In this document: positions 1 through 9,697 of the stretch, piece by piece
Layout: every line of letters starts with the position of its first letter
Position numbering within the stretch: position 1 is the first letter of the stretch
Assembly: GCA_045637805.1 (NCBI GenBank)
Contig: JAZUAE010000018.1
Location: 62,001 to 126,000 of the forward strand
Direction: 5' to 3'
DNA: 64,000 nt
Source: CAKVLG01 sp045637805
Lineage (GTDB): Bacteria > Bacillota > Clostridia > Christensenellales > UBA1242
Notes under the pieces: model-generated
Databases searched by the model: none
Told to the model about the DNA's origin: nothing
What the model saw: the letters and a program-made list of their open reading frames with translations, nothing else
Position numbers and translations under genes: made by a program

Positions 1-202
1 ATTGTGAGTATGGAATGACAACCCAATTATTTTGCCTTGCGACTGTTACAACATCAACAGGTAAAACAGAGATTTTGTTTTGAATTAAAAAGTCCTTTGC
101 TAATTTTTCAACTGTTTTCTTTAATTCTTCAGATAAAACTATATCGTAATTATCAATATTTATTCTTGTTCTACCTATCAATTTAATATCATTCTTAATC
201 AT
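1..202 (-). CDS. ImmA/IrrE-type metallopeptidase, N-terminal part (runs off the left edge)
   Basis: About 67 codons are visible. The start ATG overlaps the stop of the xre gene in the shared string ATGATTAA, which indicates translational coupling. The visible part reads like the N-terminal helix of ImmA/IrrE proteins: a KLAKDFL stretch, then LPVDVVTVARQNNWVV. In that family, proteases with an HExxH motif cut or de-repress the partner Xre repressor after a stress signal. The HExxH motif would lie beyond the window edge, so the assignment rests on N-terminal pattern and gene order. Confidence 0.6.
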   Translation of the reverse strand, partial: MIKNDIKLIGRTRINIDNYDIVLSEELKKTVEKLAKDFLIQNKISVLPVDVVTVARQNNWVVIPYSQ

Positions 203-539
203 CTTTTTTACACATGGTTTCAGCCAAGGATGTTAACGCTTGTAATTGTTCATCATTCAATACAAATTTTTTATGAGTTCCATTTCTACCTAACATCGTT
301 ACCACATTTTGACTATCATTGTCATATGGTTTATCTACAAACCACTCCATTGGCGTATCAAATATATTAGATAGCTTTTTAATTGTTACTATATCTGGAA
401 TTCTTTGGTCTGTTTCCCACATCGCCACCGTAGATTTTGAAAGTCCTACTATATCCGCCAATGAAGATTGAGTTATATGTTTCTCTTTTCTAAGAGCCTT
501 TATTCTTTGTCCAATTGTTTTATTTTTCAAATCAATCAT
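195..539 (-). CDS. Xre-family HTH transcriptional repressor (phage/ICE type)
   Basis: 114 residues. The N-terminal helix-turn-helix (about residues 8-62) has the classic pattern: IGQRIKALRKEKHITQ, LADIVGLSKSTVAMWE, then IPDIVTIKKLSNIF. The C-terminal half is short and unassigned. I chose the ATG at 539 because AGAGGTG stands 6-7 bases upstream; a longer frame begins at 554. It is divergent from the regulator at 687 and coupled to the ImmA-like gene downstream, the standard lysogeny/ICE switch arrangement. Two matching palindromes in the divergent promoter (604-672) are the probable operators. Confidence 0.85.
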   Translation of the reverse strand: MIDLKNKTIGQRIKALRKEKHITQSSLADIVGLSKSTVAMWETDQRIPDIVTIKKLSNIFDTPMEWFVDKPYDNDSQNVVTMLGRNGTHKKFVLNDEQLQALTSLAETMCKKDD

Positions 540-603
540 GTTTACACCTCTCAACTTAATACTATCATAAATACAACGTTAAATCTACTAATTTATTAAA
601 AAA

Positions 604-672
604 GTTCACAAATAGTGAGAAAATAATTGATTTTTACTTTTATTTTTGATAAAATGTTCACAGTTAGTGAAC
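604..672 (+). promoter_or_regulatory. Promoter of the regulator gene at 687, flanked by two palindromic operators
   Basis: A -35 box TTGATT (627-632) and a -10 box TAAAAT (650-655) are 17 bp apart. Operator 1 (604-620) reads TTCAC-AAATA-GTGAG just upstream of the -35. Operator 2 (656-672) is a perfect palindrome GTTCAC-AGTTA-GTGAAC directly after the -10. The same arms and 5-bp spacer at both sites, facing an Xre gene, suggest repression of this promoter by that Xre protein. Confidence 0.7.
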
Positions 673-686
673 TTTTGGAGGTGCTT

Positions 687-1073
687 ATGCTAAAAGAAGA
701 ATTAAAAACCTTATTAGAAGATTACTGGTACGATAATCAATATTTAAAAGAAAAAGCTAAAGAAGTTGAATCTATGGATTTACTTATCCGCTCTGGTAAG
801 GGGTCAGATTTTATTGTGAGCACAAAACGATATGAAGAGTCTGAAATGACTAAAATCATCGAAAAGAAAAGATATATTGAAGGTCTTTTTCAAACACTAA
901 ATCAACCATATAGGACAATAATGTATATGAAATATGTCACTTTTCTAACATTTGATCAAATTGCCGATCGCATGAATTATTCTACAAAACGTATTTACCA
1001 ACTACATAGCGAAGGTATGTCGATCCTTTTACAATCAATAAATGCCCCATCTCAAAATATTAGCACAGATTAG
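687..1073 (+). CDS. Small sigma-region-4-like (phage late-regulator type) DNA-binding protein
   Basis: 128 residues from the ATG at 687, which has GGAGG 6 bases upstream. The N-terminal half is helical and charged. The C-terminal ~50 residues form a sigma-70 region 4-like helix-turn-helix (PYRTIMYMKYVTFLTFDQIADRM, then STKRIYQLHSEG). Proteins of this size and layout (ArpU/RinA/DUF1492-like) activate late operons in phages of Bacillota. Its stop codon lies inside the TTAG repeat element that precedes the rhs gene. It is therefore the best candidate to act on that element and on its copy at 11.85 kb; that link is inference. Confidence 0.6.
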   Translation: MLKEELKTLLEDYWYDNQYLKEKAKEVESMDLLIRSGKGSDFIVSTKRYEESEMTKIIEKKRYIEGLFQTLNQPYRTIMYMKYVTFLTFDQIADRMNYSTKRIYQLHSEGMSILLQSINAPSQNISTD

Positions 1074-1124
1074 CACAAATTAGCACAAGTTAGAAGGCAT
1101 TAGAAAATCTAGGCATTAAAATGA
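1060..1124 (+). promoter_or_regulatory. Phased TTAG repeat element with promoter for the rhs operon
   Basis: TTAG begins at 1060, 1070, 1080, 1090 and 1100, exactly one per 10 bp. The first three units are TTAGCACAGA, TTAGCACAAA and TTAGCACAAG. They are followed by TTAGAAGGCA and TTAGAAAATC, then TAGGCAT and the -10-like TAAAAT. The array occupies the -35 region and upstream, as expected for an activator binding on one face of the helix. The element recurs in inverted orientation at 11831-11893. Confidence 0.65.
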
Positions 1125-1158
1125 AATTGTAATCAATAAATAAAAGGAGATAAAAAAA

Positions 1159-4100
1159 ATGAACAATTTCAAAATTAATGCTGAACGTTTGAATTTTGGA
1201 ACCGGAAACACTATTGAAATTAATCTTGAAGATTTACCAATTCTAAAAGATATTAAAATTGTTGATGCCGTTCTAAGTGTCAAACTTTCATCAGAAGCAA
1301 CAAATGGTGAACATTTTGTTCACTATAAACCTATCCCCCTCTCAGATGATCATTGTGGATGGGAAAATATTGACAAAGTATTTGCGTCAGCAAACCAAAT
1401 TCTAAAGATCAATATCAGTGATGAATTGCAAGATGCTTTTGATAATAACTCTACTAAAATCCAATTAATTTTTGATGGTTCTAATACGATTACATTTGCA
1501 AATGATACAGAAAACGATTTCTTAAATATTGATTACATTTCGCTTTCTGAATATCAAAGTAATGGTAGTAGCCATAATATTGATTTGGGTAAAAGTGGAA
1601 ACGCTTCTATCGACTTAGTCACTGGTAAATTGTCGGTATCTACACCTGTAGTAAATTCAGACAATAACGTATTACCACTATCAATTGTAGCAAATTATCA
1701 TTCGGTCAAAAACCCTAAAATGCCAGAAATTGGTATGCCTGATAATTGGAGTTTAAATGTGAACCAATTCTTGCTAAAAGAAGCAGATGCAAGTGGCTCA
1801 CTGAAATTTACTTACATTGATAAAAATGGTAAGAACCAAATTATTGAAGAAAAATACTCTTATATAAACACAAATGGCGACAAAAAATACGCTTTAAGAA
1901 AAGACAAGTTTGATGATTCCAGCACTGAAGAAACTATTGTTACTGTAGACCTTGATGGAAATTATGTTGCAAAAGAAAAGACAACTGCTGAGGATGGCAC
2001 AATCCTTTATAATGAATACCCTATCACAACAGAACTAGTTGCACCATCTGGAATAAAATTAGTATCAAGTATAGAAAATGTGCCAGGTTACAAAAAGGTC
2101 AACTTTGAACCTGAAGAACTAATTGAAGTTAAAACCCAAATTAAGCAGTTAAATGAAAATATACAAAATATAAATGATGCAATTGCTGTGAATAATAAAC
2201 AATTTTGTATTTCTGCTTTAAATAGATTTTCACTAATTGAACAATTGAAGGCACAACAAAAAAATATTAATGACACATATAAACATTTAGAAATTCAAGA
2301 ACTAATTGAAAAACTAAAACAAGATGCTGTTAGACAAAATAGATACTATAGAATTACTACAAATGATGGTTTTAGCGATGAAGAAAAAGAAGATAAACCA
2401 TATTATACGCAAACAGACATTAAAAGTGTTGTTGAATCTTTAGGAAATAACATATTCACGAAAGAAACAATAGATGAACTACTTAGCCATTATCCAATTG
2501 ACGATATAGGCCCAACTACTAACTTTTTAATTGATACTGCTGTAAACGTACCATCAACTGGCGGTAGTGGAATTCCTGAGGCAACACCAGCCGTTGATAC
2601 ATCTACATCCCCAACAATCGAAGCAACGCCTGGCGTGGATAACGATGACGATGAAATTGCTGCCATAGAAGAATGGGAAGATTACGTTGTTAAAGGGACA
2701 TTACTTGCCAATGAATCTTCAACACTTTATTCTCTTGGTTTAAAAAATGAAGCTGGTGAAACTGTATTGAAAGGTTCTATTGATAAACAATTAGAGACAA
2801 ATGACTTAAATTATTCTCTATATAACTATGCAATTTCTTCTACAATGTTTAATTCCATTATTTTACAAGCAATAGAAAAATTTAAGAATCTTGATGGTGT
2901 TACTCAATTAAAAGAGTCCTCAAACGAACTTTATAATATGTTATTATATAAATTGGGTTCTGGAACTGAAGAATATCCATATAACGAAAATATCATTACT
3001 ATCGCATATAAGGATCTTCTATCAATTGATTTACAAATTGAAAATGCAATAAATAGTTATTGCCAATATACTAAAACACGAGATGAGTATATTGAACAAT
3101 TATGTAAATATGAGCACCAACTTAAACTTCTAGAAATGCAAGTTCCTATTCACTATTTATATGATGCAAATAATATTGTTTACGGATTTGGAAAAACTTT
3201 CGATCAAAATAATAAAGAGTTAGATGTTTATAGGCTAATATTAATTACCGACGCATATGAAAATTTAATTACAATTAATTATCAATCAGAAACTTCTCAC
3301 AAAATTGATAATATTGTTGATTCAACAAATCGAATTATCGCTTTTACATACTCTGATGAAAGTGGATTAATTAAAGAAGTCGTTGATGCTCGAGATAGAA
3401 AAACTTGTTTTGAAATATTCGATTCCAAATTGACTCATATTGATCGTATAAGTGGTCATACTTCATTTCAATATGATTCAAATGGTGAATATTTATCAAT
3501 TAGAGACCATTCTGGTGTTGGTGTTAAATTTATACTTAACAAATCAAATAAAGTTTTACGTGTTGACCAATTATCTACCATAAAAAGTGTTAGCAATAAA
3601 AACGTAGAATATCTTACAAACACAGATAATGATGTAGTTGCCGACAATTATATTATTTTCGATTATCTCAACTATAAATCAACATCCCTAACAAATGCTC
3701 ATGGCAAAATTATCACATATCTTTTTAATAAATATGGAAATGTTTCAACAATTTATGAAAACAAATATAATCCAAATAAAGATGAAAATAATTTGATTGA
3801 TGACAATTCAATGTGTGATGATGATATTATAGTTAGTTCTTTCGTTAAGCAATTTGATTACAAAGACAAAAAAGTATCATTATCAATTTCAAAATACCCA
3901 TACTCTATCGATTATTTGGAAACTGCAACTTATGATGAATCAAAAGTTCAACAAGTTTGTCAACAATCAACCAGTACTAAATATGATAATTTATATTTAG
4001 GAGATGAACTCATTTGCAGCTCTACAAATATTCCATCAGATTATATCATTCTACACAATCACTACACTTTCAAAGATGGTTTTTCTTCTGTAAACATGTC

Positions 4101-7100
4101 AGTCAATGATGAACTGATTAAAAAAATACTTTCTGAACATTGCCACAAACTTCTTATTTTATCTGCTTGGGCAAAAGCTGAAAATTCAGCATTTATTATT
4201 ACTGATGAAAACACAATCGACTACCCTACTTATGATATAACGCGAAAATTCGAAATACGTGCTGAAATAAAATACTCTCACAAATCAGATGTCATTTCTT
4301 TCTCAAAGTCATTTGACTGGCGTAATACAGATTGGCAATATTGTGCTTTACCTATTTTTATCGAAGACTTACCAACCGATTCAACAATTGAAAGTTTTAA
4401 TTGTTATATTGACTATTCTAATAATATAGGAGAAATTGAATTTACTAATCTAGAATTAAAATTAGGTGATTTTGAAAAAACAGAATACAACTCTGATATG
4501 TTACCTATAAAAATTGAACAAGGTCATTCAGATTGGATCAAAACTTTCACTTATAATAACAATAAACAATTAACTAAGGAAACTATTCTCAGGAAAGTAG
4601 TTAAAGAAAATGTTCAAAACATATTTGAAAAGCACTACTTTTATAACAAAACTGGTAAGTGCATTAAAACAATTGATTTTAATGGGATTGTAACTGAATC
4701 TGTGCTCAATAATAAAGGTAGCATTGTAAAAACATTAATATATAATAAAAATGAGCCAAGCAATGTTTTCTGCCAAGAAACATCTCTAAACGAAAAAGGA
4801 GAAACTATTGGTGAAGTTAACGAATTTGGGGAGAAACTTGTAGATTATACTTATAAGGACGGAACAAATATTATTGAACATCAAATAGATATGAATGATG
4901 TTAAAACCTCATATGGATACTCTGAAGATGATACATTGATAGAATCAACCATAACAATCGATGGTGAGAATAACACCAATACTTATGGATATACTCTAGA
5001 TCATTTAACTGGATTGCGACATAATAACTTCGAAATAAACTTTGATTACGACAACTTACATAGATGCAATAAAATTAGTATTGATGAAACAACATATCTC
5101 ACACGTGAATTTGATGAAAATGATAAAAATATTGAATTTGTAACCCTTGGAACTAACGAAACTTATAAAAAGGTTCTTAATAATGATGGTAAACTTCTAC
5201 AATTATATTACATACCTAGTAATTCTTCTGATGAAATTATGCTTATTCAAAACATCTATGATGTGTTTGGCAATTTAATTTATTGTGAAAATAAAGAAGA
5301 TAACACCTTTTATAAATTCTATATAGATCAATTTGGAAATACTTACAAAGAAGAATCATTGCAACACAACAACACTGTTACTATTAGCAATGAATATGAC
5401 TCAAATCATAAAAATATTGAAACTTCTATAATTGAAATTAAGAATGAAAATGAGATAACTCCTTTACAATATGATTATATTTATTCTGATTCTCCAACAT
5501 CGGAATTGTTAAGTATTATGCTACCAAATAAAGAAACTCAACATATCGAATATGACAAACTTGGTAGAATAAGTAAATTTGTTATTAATAATATTGTAAA
5601 AGAATTCACATACCTAAAAAACGGAAATAGAACATCTAATTTAATTTCAAAACTAAATTATTCAAATGGAACACTAATCAATGATGTTCTTTCTTACAAA
5701 TATGACCACAATGGAAACATTATAGAAATTAGAAAATCAAATGAACTAGTTGCCCGCTACAAATACGATTCTCTTTCTAGAATTATTCGTGAAGATAATA
5801 AATTGTTAAATAAAACCCAGACATATGAATATGATGGTGGCGGAAATATTACGATTCACAAAGAATATGCTTATACCCTATCTGACAATTTGAATTACGA
5901 AGAATATAAATCATTTAAATATTCTTATCCAATATTGGGTTGGCGTGATCAACTTCAAGCATATAATGGACAAATATTTACATATGATAATATTGGTAAT
6001 CCTACTAAATATCGTGATATAGACTTAACATGGAGTCATGGTAGACAATTAGATAAATATGGAGATATTGCATCATATTTTTATAATTCAAATGGTATTA
6101 GAACCACTAAAATTGCAAATGGGTTTACTACCAATTTCTACTTGAGTGGAAATAAAATTATAAGGCAACGAGATGCATCTAACGATATTATTTTCTATTA
6201 TGGAGCTAATGGCGTCACAGGTTTCCATATTACAAGTAATAATGCGACATACAATAATGAACCTTTAAACCACGACTTCTATTATAAAAAGAATGTTCAA
6301 AACGATATAATTGGAATTTATGATTACAATGGAAAGGAAATAATACAATATGTCTATGATGCATGGGGAAATCACATTGCTATCAATACTGAAACATTAG
6401 AACCACTTGACATTCACACCCCTTCTAAGTATACTAATACTAGTGATATAGTAAACTTTATTGCTACTAAAAACCCTTTCAGATATCGTTCTTACTATTA
6501 TGACTTTGAAACTGGTTTTTATTATCTAAATAGTCGTTATTATGATCCAGAACTCGGAAGATTTATAAATGCTGATGATTTAAGCTATCTAGACCCTAAT
6601 CACTTTAATGGATTAAACCTTTATACATATTGTATAAACAATCCAATAAATCTTTCTGATGAAAATGGTAATGCCTGGTGGGATTGGATTTGGAAAGGGA
6701 TTGTCGGCGCCCTTGTCGTTGTCGCAGTTACCGCTGCTGTAGTTATTACAGCTGGTACTGCTGCCGTTGCACTTGGAGCATCTATTGGAACAGCAGTCGG
6801 AGTAATGAGCGGAGCCGCTGTTGGTGGTTTGGTTGCTGGAGGTGTATCACTAGTTGGACAAGCAGTAACTGTTGGTTTGGACAATTTAAACTTCGGAACT
6901 TTGGCCATTGACACATTTAGTGGAGCTGCATATGGCGGAATTACTGGTGGAATTAGTTCAATTGGTACAATTGGAGCTCAAATTATAGGTGGAGTTTCCA
7001 AAGTTGCATTGAATGGATTAACCACAATGATGCATGGATTTAACGATGGATTATCCGCAAATGAAACGTTTACCAATGTTGGTAAAAGCATGTTAACATC

Positions 7101-7302
7101 TTTAATAATTCAATCCACGATTATTGGGGGTGGTCAACTCGCAAAATTTATGCATTTTGGCACAGTTGCCAAAAGCAACAACAGCATTATCAATTTTATA
7201 AAGAACTCAATAGATTTTATAAAGGACAATACAAATTTTAGAATCGCAATGGTGCAACTGTTTGTCGGTGTATTAAATATATTCAAAAGACTGTATAAAT
7301 AG
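1159..7302 (+). CDS. Giant Rhs/YD-repeat protein with variable C-terminal tip
   Basis: 2047 residues; RBS AGGAG 9 bases before the ATG. There is no signal peptide. The N-terminal ~170 residues are beta-rich. Residues ~315-390 are coiled-coil-like. Residues ~700-1790 contain many YD-type repeats (forms such as YDSLSRI, YDNIGN, YDAWGN). The Rhs core ends with the usual RYYDPELGRFIN and LNLYTYCINNPINLSDENG at ~1793-1838. The last ~208 residues form the variable tip, starting with a long Ala/Gly/Val-rich hydrophobic stretch (~1846-1900). Rhs proteins build a hollow shell around a C-terminal toxin. This tip resembles no catalytic toxin I recognise and could be membrane-inserting. A likely immunity gene follows after 8 bp. 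Confidence 0.85.
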   Translation: MNNFKINAERLNFGTGNTIEINLEDLPILKDIKIVDAVLSVKLSSEATNGEHFVHYKPIPLSDDHCGWENIDKVFASANQILKINISDELQDAFDNNSTKIQLIFDGSNTITFANDTENDFLNIDYISLSEYQSNGSSHNIDLGKSGNASIDLVTGKLSVSTPVVNSDNNVLPLSIVANYHSVKNPKMPEIGMPDNWSLNVNQFLLKEADASGSLKFTYIDKNGKNQIIEEKYSYINTNGDKKYALRKDKFDDSSTEETIVTVDLDGNYVAKEKTTAEDGTILYNEYPITTELVAPSGIKLVSSIENVPGYKKVNFEPEELIEVKTQIKQLNENIQNINDAIAVNNKQFCISALNRFSLIEQLKAQQKNINDTYKHLEIQELIEKLKQDAVRQNRYYRITTNDGFSDEEKEDKPYYTQTDIKSVVESLGNNIFTKETIDELLSHYPIDDIGPTTNFLIDTAVNVPSTGGSGIPEATPAVDTSTSPTIEATPGVDNDDDEIAAIEEWEDYVVKGTLLANESSTLYSLGLKNEAGETVLKGSIDKQLETNDLNYSLYNYAISSTMFNSIILQAIEKFKNLDGVTQLKESSNELYNMLLYKLGSGTEEYPYNENIITIAYKDLLSIDLQIENAINSYCQYTKTRDEYIEQLCKYEHQLKLLEMQVPIHYLYDANNIVYGFGKTFDQNNKELDVYRLILITDAYENLITINYQSETSHKIDNIVDSTNRIIAFTYSDESGLIKEVVDARDRKTCFEIFDSKLTHIDRISGHTSFQYDSNGEYLSIRDHSGVGVKFILNKSNKVLRVDQLSTIKSVSNKNVEYLTNTDNDVVADNYIIFDYLNYKSTSLTNAHGKIITYLFNKYGNVSTIYENKYNPNKDENNLIDDNSMCDDDIIVSSFVKQFDYKDKKVSLSISKYPYSIDYLETATYDESKVQQVCQQSTSTKYDNLYLGDELICSSTNIPSDYIILHNHYTFKDGFSSVNMSVNDELIKKILSEHCHKLLILSAWAKAENSAFIITDENTIDYPTYDITRKFEIRAEIKYSHKSDVISFSKSFDWRNTDWQYCALPIFIEDLPTDSTIESFNCYIDYSNNIGEIEFTNLELKLGDFEKTEYNSDMLPIKIEQGHSDWIKTFTYNNNKQLTKETILRKVVKENVQNIFEKHYFYNKTGKCIKTIDFNGIVTESVLNNKGSIVKTLIYNKNEPSNVFCQETSLNEKGETIGEVNEFGEKLVDYTYKDGTNIIEHQIDMNDVKTSYGYSEDDTLIESTITIDGENNTNTYGYTLDHLTGLRHNNFEINFDYDNLHRCNKISIDETTYLTREFDENDKNIEFVTLGTNETYKKVLNNDGKLLQLYYIPSNSSDEIMLIQNIYDVFGNLIYCENKEDNTFYKFYIDQFGNTYKEESLQHNNTVTISNEYDSNHKNIETSIIEIKNENEITPLQYDYIYSDSPTSELLSIMLPNKETQHIEYDKLGRISKFVINNIVKEFTYLKNGNRTSNLISKLNYSNGTLINDVLSYKYDHNGNIIEIRKSNELVARYKYDSLSRIIREDNKLLNKTQTYEYDGGGNITIHKEYAYTLSDNLNYEEYKSFKYSYPILGWRDQLQAYNGQIFTYDNIGNPTKYRDIDLTWSHGRQLDKYGDIASYFYNSNGIRTTKIANGFTTNFYLSGNKIIRQRDASNDIIFYYGANGVTGFHITSNNATYNNEPLNHDFYYKKNVQNDIIGIYDYNGKEIIQYVYDAWGNHIAINTETLEPLDIHTPSKYTNTSDIVNFIATKNPFRYRSYYYDFETGFYYLNSRYYDPELGRFINADDLSYLDPNHFNGLNLYTYCINNPINLSDENGNAWWDWIWKGIVGALVVVAVTAAVVITAGTAAVALGASIGTAVGVMSGAAVGGLVAGGVSLVGQAVTVGLDNLNFGTLAIDTFSGAAYGGITGGISSIGTIGAQIIGGVSKVALNGLTTMMHGFNDGLSANETFTNVGKSMLTSLIIQSTIIGGGQLAKFMHFGTVAKSNNSIINFIKNSIDFIKDNTNFRIAMVQLFVGVLNIFKRLYK

Positions 7303-7310
7303 GAGGATTT

Positions 7311-7499
7311 ATGGTTGTTTTAAACTTCATTTGGTACTGTATTCAATGTATGTTTAGCTGTTTTACAGCTATGTTTGGGCATGTACCAGATAATTTCACT
7401 GTTAAAGAAATTCTAATCGGATGCACTACATTCATTGTAATTGGAATTATTATATTTCTTCTTTTATGGTTAATTGGAGTAATTAAAATAAAAAAATAA
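7311..7499 (+). CDS. Small membrane protein, candidate immunity partner of the Rhs tip
   Basis: 62 residues, starting 8 bp after the rhs stop codon with AGGAGG 5 bases upstream, so translation is probably coupled. It has two hydrophobic segments, near residues 3-23 and 32-58, and ends with the basic VIKIKK. Rhs toxins are usually followed directly by a small specific immunity gene. A membrane immunity protein would suit the hydrophobic Rhs tip. No family is recognised; the role is inferred from position and topology. Confidence 0.5.
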   Translation: MVVLNFIWYCIQCMFSCFTAMFGHVPDNFTVKEILIGCTTFIVIGIIIFLLLWLIGVIKIKK

Positions 7500-7502
7500 A
7501 TA

Positions 7503-7540
7503 ATAAAAGACAAGACAAATGATGCCTTGTCTTTTATTTG
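7503..7540 (+). terminator. Intrinsic terminator after the rhs operon
   Basis: Inverted repeat ATAAAAGACAAG / CTTGTCTTTTAT (7503-7514 and 7526-7537), with the downstream arm T-rich. It separates the rhs pair from the lipoprotein gene. Confidence 0.75.
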
Positions 7541-7586
7541 ACATTTGTTATTTTAATGAGTATTCTTTAAGTGAGGTATATTTATT

Positions 7587-8081
7587 ATGAAGAAATTTTT
7601 TACATTCTTATTTTGTTTAATTTTACCATTTTGCATTTTACTAACAGGTTGTAGTAACGAACCCCAAAATGAAACACCGAAACAAATTACCCTACAACAA
7701 ATTATAGCATTAATTAATGAATCAGAAAAGCCAAATATAACAGGATATGAAAATCTTCAAATTCATTCTCAAATGTCTGAAACTCTAGATACCCTTCATT
7801 CTTGGAGAAATAAATTAGAATTACAGAACGTTAATGGATCAAACCTTACAATGCTCTATTCCTTACACTACTATCCTTCAAGTAGTGTAAATACTCGTTT
7901 TTACATCTACATGTTTAAATTTACAAACTCTGAGGATGCAATGCATTGCTCTAAAAATTATTATCCTGAAACATCATATATAAATAAAAACAACTGCACT
8001 GTAAAAACATATGGGAACTTAGCTATATATGTTGACAATACAATTTCTGATTTTGTGTTTAATTTAATCGACACAATATAA
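7587..8081 (+). CDS. Putative lipoprotein of unknown function
   Basis: 164 residues. The N-terminus is a lipoprotein signal: MKKFF, a hydrophobic core, then the lipobox LLTGC with Cys at residue ~22, followed by SNEP. The mature part is hydrophilic with no motif I recognise. The gene sits alone between two terminators. It would be anchored on the outer face of the cytoplasmic membrane. Whether it belongs to the rhs locus is unclear. Confidence 0.6.
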   Translation: MKKFFTFLFCLILPFCILLTGCSNEPQNETPKQITLQQIIALINESEKPNITGYENLQIHSQMSETLDTLHSWRNKLELQNVNGSNLTMLYSLHYYPSSSVNTRFYIYMFKFTNSEDAMHCSKNYYPETSYINKNNCTVKTYGNLAIYVDNTISDFVFNLIDTI

Positions 8082-8097
8082 TAACTAAAAATTTACA

Positions 8098-8134
8098 CAA
8101 AAAAAGAGATAGGTTTATTCCCTATCTCTTTTTC
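8098..8134. terminator. Bidirectional terminator between convergent genes
   Basis: Perfect stem AAAAAGAGATAGG / CCTATCTCTTTTT (8101-8113 and 8121-8133) with A-run and T-run on either side. It serves the lipoprotein gene from the left and the five-gene fibre operon from the right. Confidence 0.85.
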
Positions 8135-8590
8135 TTATACATCCATATTGTTTCCTATTCTAGTTTTTAAAATATTATAAGCATCTTCAAGTGTTGGATT
8201 CTCTTTATTATAATTATATTCATTAATCTCAGCTTTATATAGTATCTTTACTGGGTTATTAATAAATGGAATGAGATCACTAAAATAATTATACTTTTTC
8301 ATAACATTCAATGCATATTCTTTAAAATCATCGTTTGTATCCGCATACAAAGAGTAATAAAGTGAACTATTTAAATTATGTAAATCTTGAATGTTTGATT
8401 CATTAGCATTTTCCAATAACACCCTCAATTCTTCTTTTGCTTTTTCATAAAGTGGCAACATTTGTTTTTCCTTTAATCTTTCATCTTCATTTGGATAAAC
8501 AATAAAGCCTATTTTTAGCACAGAATCGTCAACTTTTACTGTGGATGGGTCAATTCTATAATAATGATTAAATTGTTCTTTTAAAGCCAT
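8135..8590 (-). CDS. Hypothetical protein, last gene of the fibre-like operon
   Basis: 151 residues, no signal peptide or membrane segment, mostly alpha-helical with acidic patches. The start at 8590 has GGAGAAG 5 bases upstream and follows the glycine-rich gene by 9 bp. Small proteins at this position in phage operons are often fibre chaperones or assembly factors, but I see no motif that supports one. Confidence 0.5.
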   Translation of the reverse strand: MALKEQFNHYYRIDPSTVKVDDSVLKIGFIVYPNEDERLKEKQMLPLYEKAKEELRVLLENANESNIQDLHNLNSSLYYSLYADTNDDFKEYALNVMKKYNYFSDLIPFINNPVKILYKAEINEYNYNKENPTLEDAYNILKTRIGNNMDV

Positions 8591-8599
8591 AATCTTCTC

Positions 8600-9688
8600 C
8601 TATACATAAATTTTTAATACACCGGCACCACCATTGCCGCCCCATCGATTTGTTGCAGCATGTTTACCGCCACCAGATCCGCCACCAGTAGGTCCTCCTG
8701 CAGCTCCGTCAATAGCATCGCCCGTAGATCTTCCACCTTTTCCTGCATAACCGCAACCACCACAACCAGTAGCAGTTCCAGAACCTGTTCTTCCATCATT
8801 TGAATATCCTGGTGAATAAGTAAAGATTTCTCCATTTGTAGCACCTTCTGGAGAATATTTTGTTGCTTCTTGTTTTGATGTTGACTTTGATGTTACACCA
8901 TATGTTCCACCACTAGCACCACTAGCAGTTTTTAATATATACAATGTAAATCCATTGCAATTCAATCTTGTGCCAGTACCTGTAGGATTTGAACTTCCAC
9001 CACTACCTGCTGGACCTTCGTTACCTGATCCACCAGCACCGCCATAAGCTCCAACAATGCTTGATGTTCCATTGTAAATATAAGATGATCCACCACCGGC
9101 GCCACCACCGCCATCTTTACCACATGTACCACCGCTACCTATTGTAATTTTTATAGAGCCTGATGCTGCCGTTAAATATAAGCAAGCACTCAACATTCCA
9201 CCGCCGCCAGCTCCTGACCCAACATGGTTTACAAATACACCCCATTGACTTGATCCACCGCCACCACCGGCACCAAATATAGATACAATAAAAACCTTTC
9301 TCTTTTGAGTAGTTGTTGATAATTGAGTACCTGATGCAGAATTTTCAGTAGTACTTAGCCAAACTTCGCCATTTTCAAACCAGTTTAAATAATAAGTTCC
9401 CGCACCTGTTGACACCAATTCCGTTTTGAAATCTGGTCTATGTCCAATCTTTGAGATAGATGCTGGAGATCCATTTATCTTTAGCTTCCCATCTAAATTT
9501 TCAGATTGTGCATAAATATAATCACTTGAAGGTGTAGCTGTTGTTCTTTCTGATGATGAGGTAAGTACTCCAGCTATTTTCAGAGCTTCTGGGCTGTATG
9601 ACAATACCCCACCATCTATCATTGAAGAATTGGTTGTAATTTCAACCAGTTCTCGCACATCTTTATTGTTATATGTAAATTTTCCCAT
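8600..9688 (-). CDS. Glycine-rich adhesin-like protein (tail-fibre tip type)
   Basis: 362 residues. The N-terminal ~125 residues are ordinary. From ~residue 135 onward the protein is dominated by glycine clusters (FGAGGGGGSS, GSGAGGGGM, GGGGAGGGSS, GGTGGSG-like runs) up to the C-terminus, which ends GGNGGAGVLKIYV. Such polyglycine-rich domains form receptor-binding tips in some phage adhesins and occur in phage and surface proteins of Bacillota. GGAGAG lies 6 bases upstream of the start. It lies in an operon with fibre-like genes, consistent with a distal fibre protein. Confidence 0.6.
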   Translation of the reverse strand: MGKFTYNNKDVRELVEITTNSSMIDGGVLSYSPEALKIAGVLTSSSERTTATPSSDYIYAQSENLDGKLKINGSPASISKIGHRPDFKTELVSTGAGTYYLNWFENGEVWLSTTENSASGTQLSTTTQKRKVFIVSIFGAGGGGGSSQWGVFVNHVGSGAGGGGMLSACLYLTAASGSIKITIGSGGTCGKDGGGGAGGGSSYIYNGTSSIVGAYGGAGGSGNEGPAGSGGSSNPTGTGTRLNCNGFTLYILKTASGASGGTYGVTSKSTSKQEATKYSPEGATNGEIFTYSPGYSNDGRTGSGTATGCGGCGYAGKGGRSTGDAIDGAAGGPTGGGSGGGKHAATNRWGGNGGAGVLKIYV

Positions 9689-9697
9689 AATACTCTC

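Noticed and set aside
6621..6914. A Pro/Thr/Ala-rich minus-strand frame inside the rhs gene
   Set aside because: Antisense shadow of the Gly/Ala/Val-rich tip.
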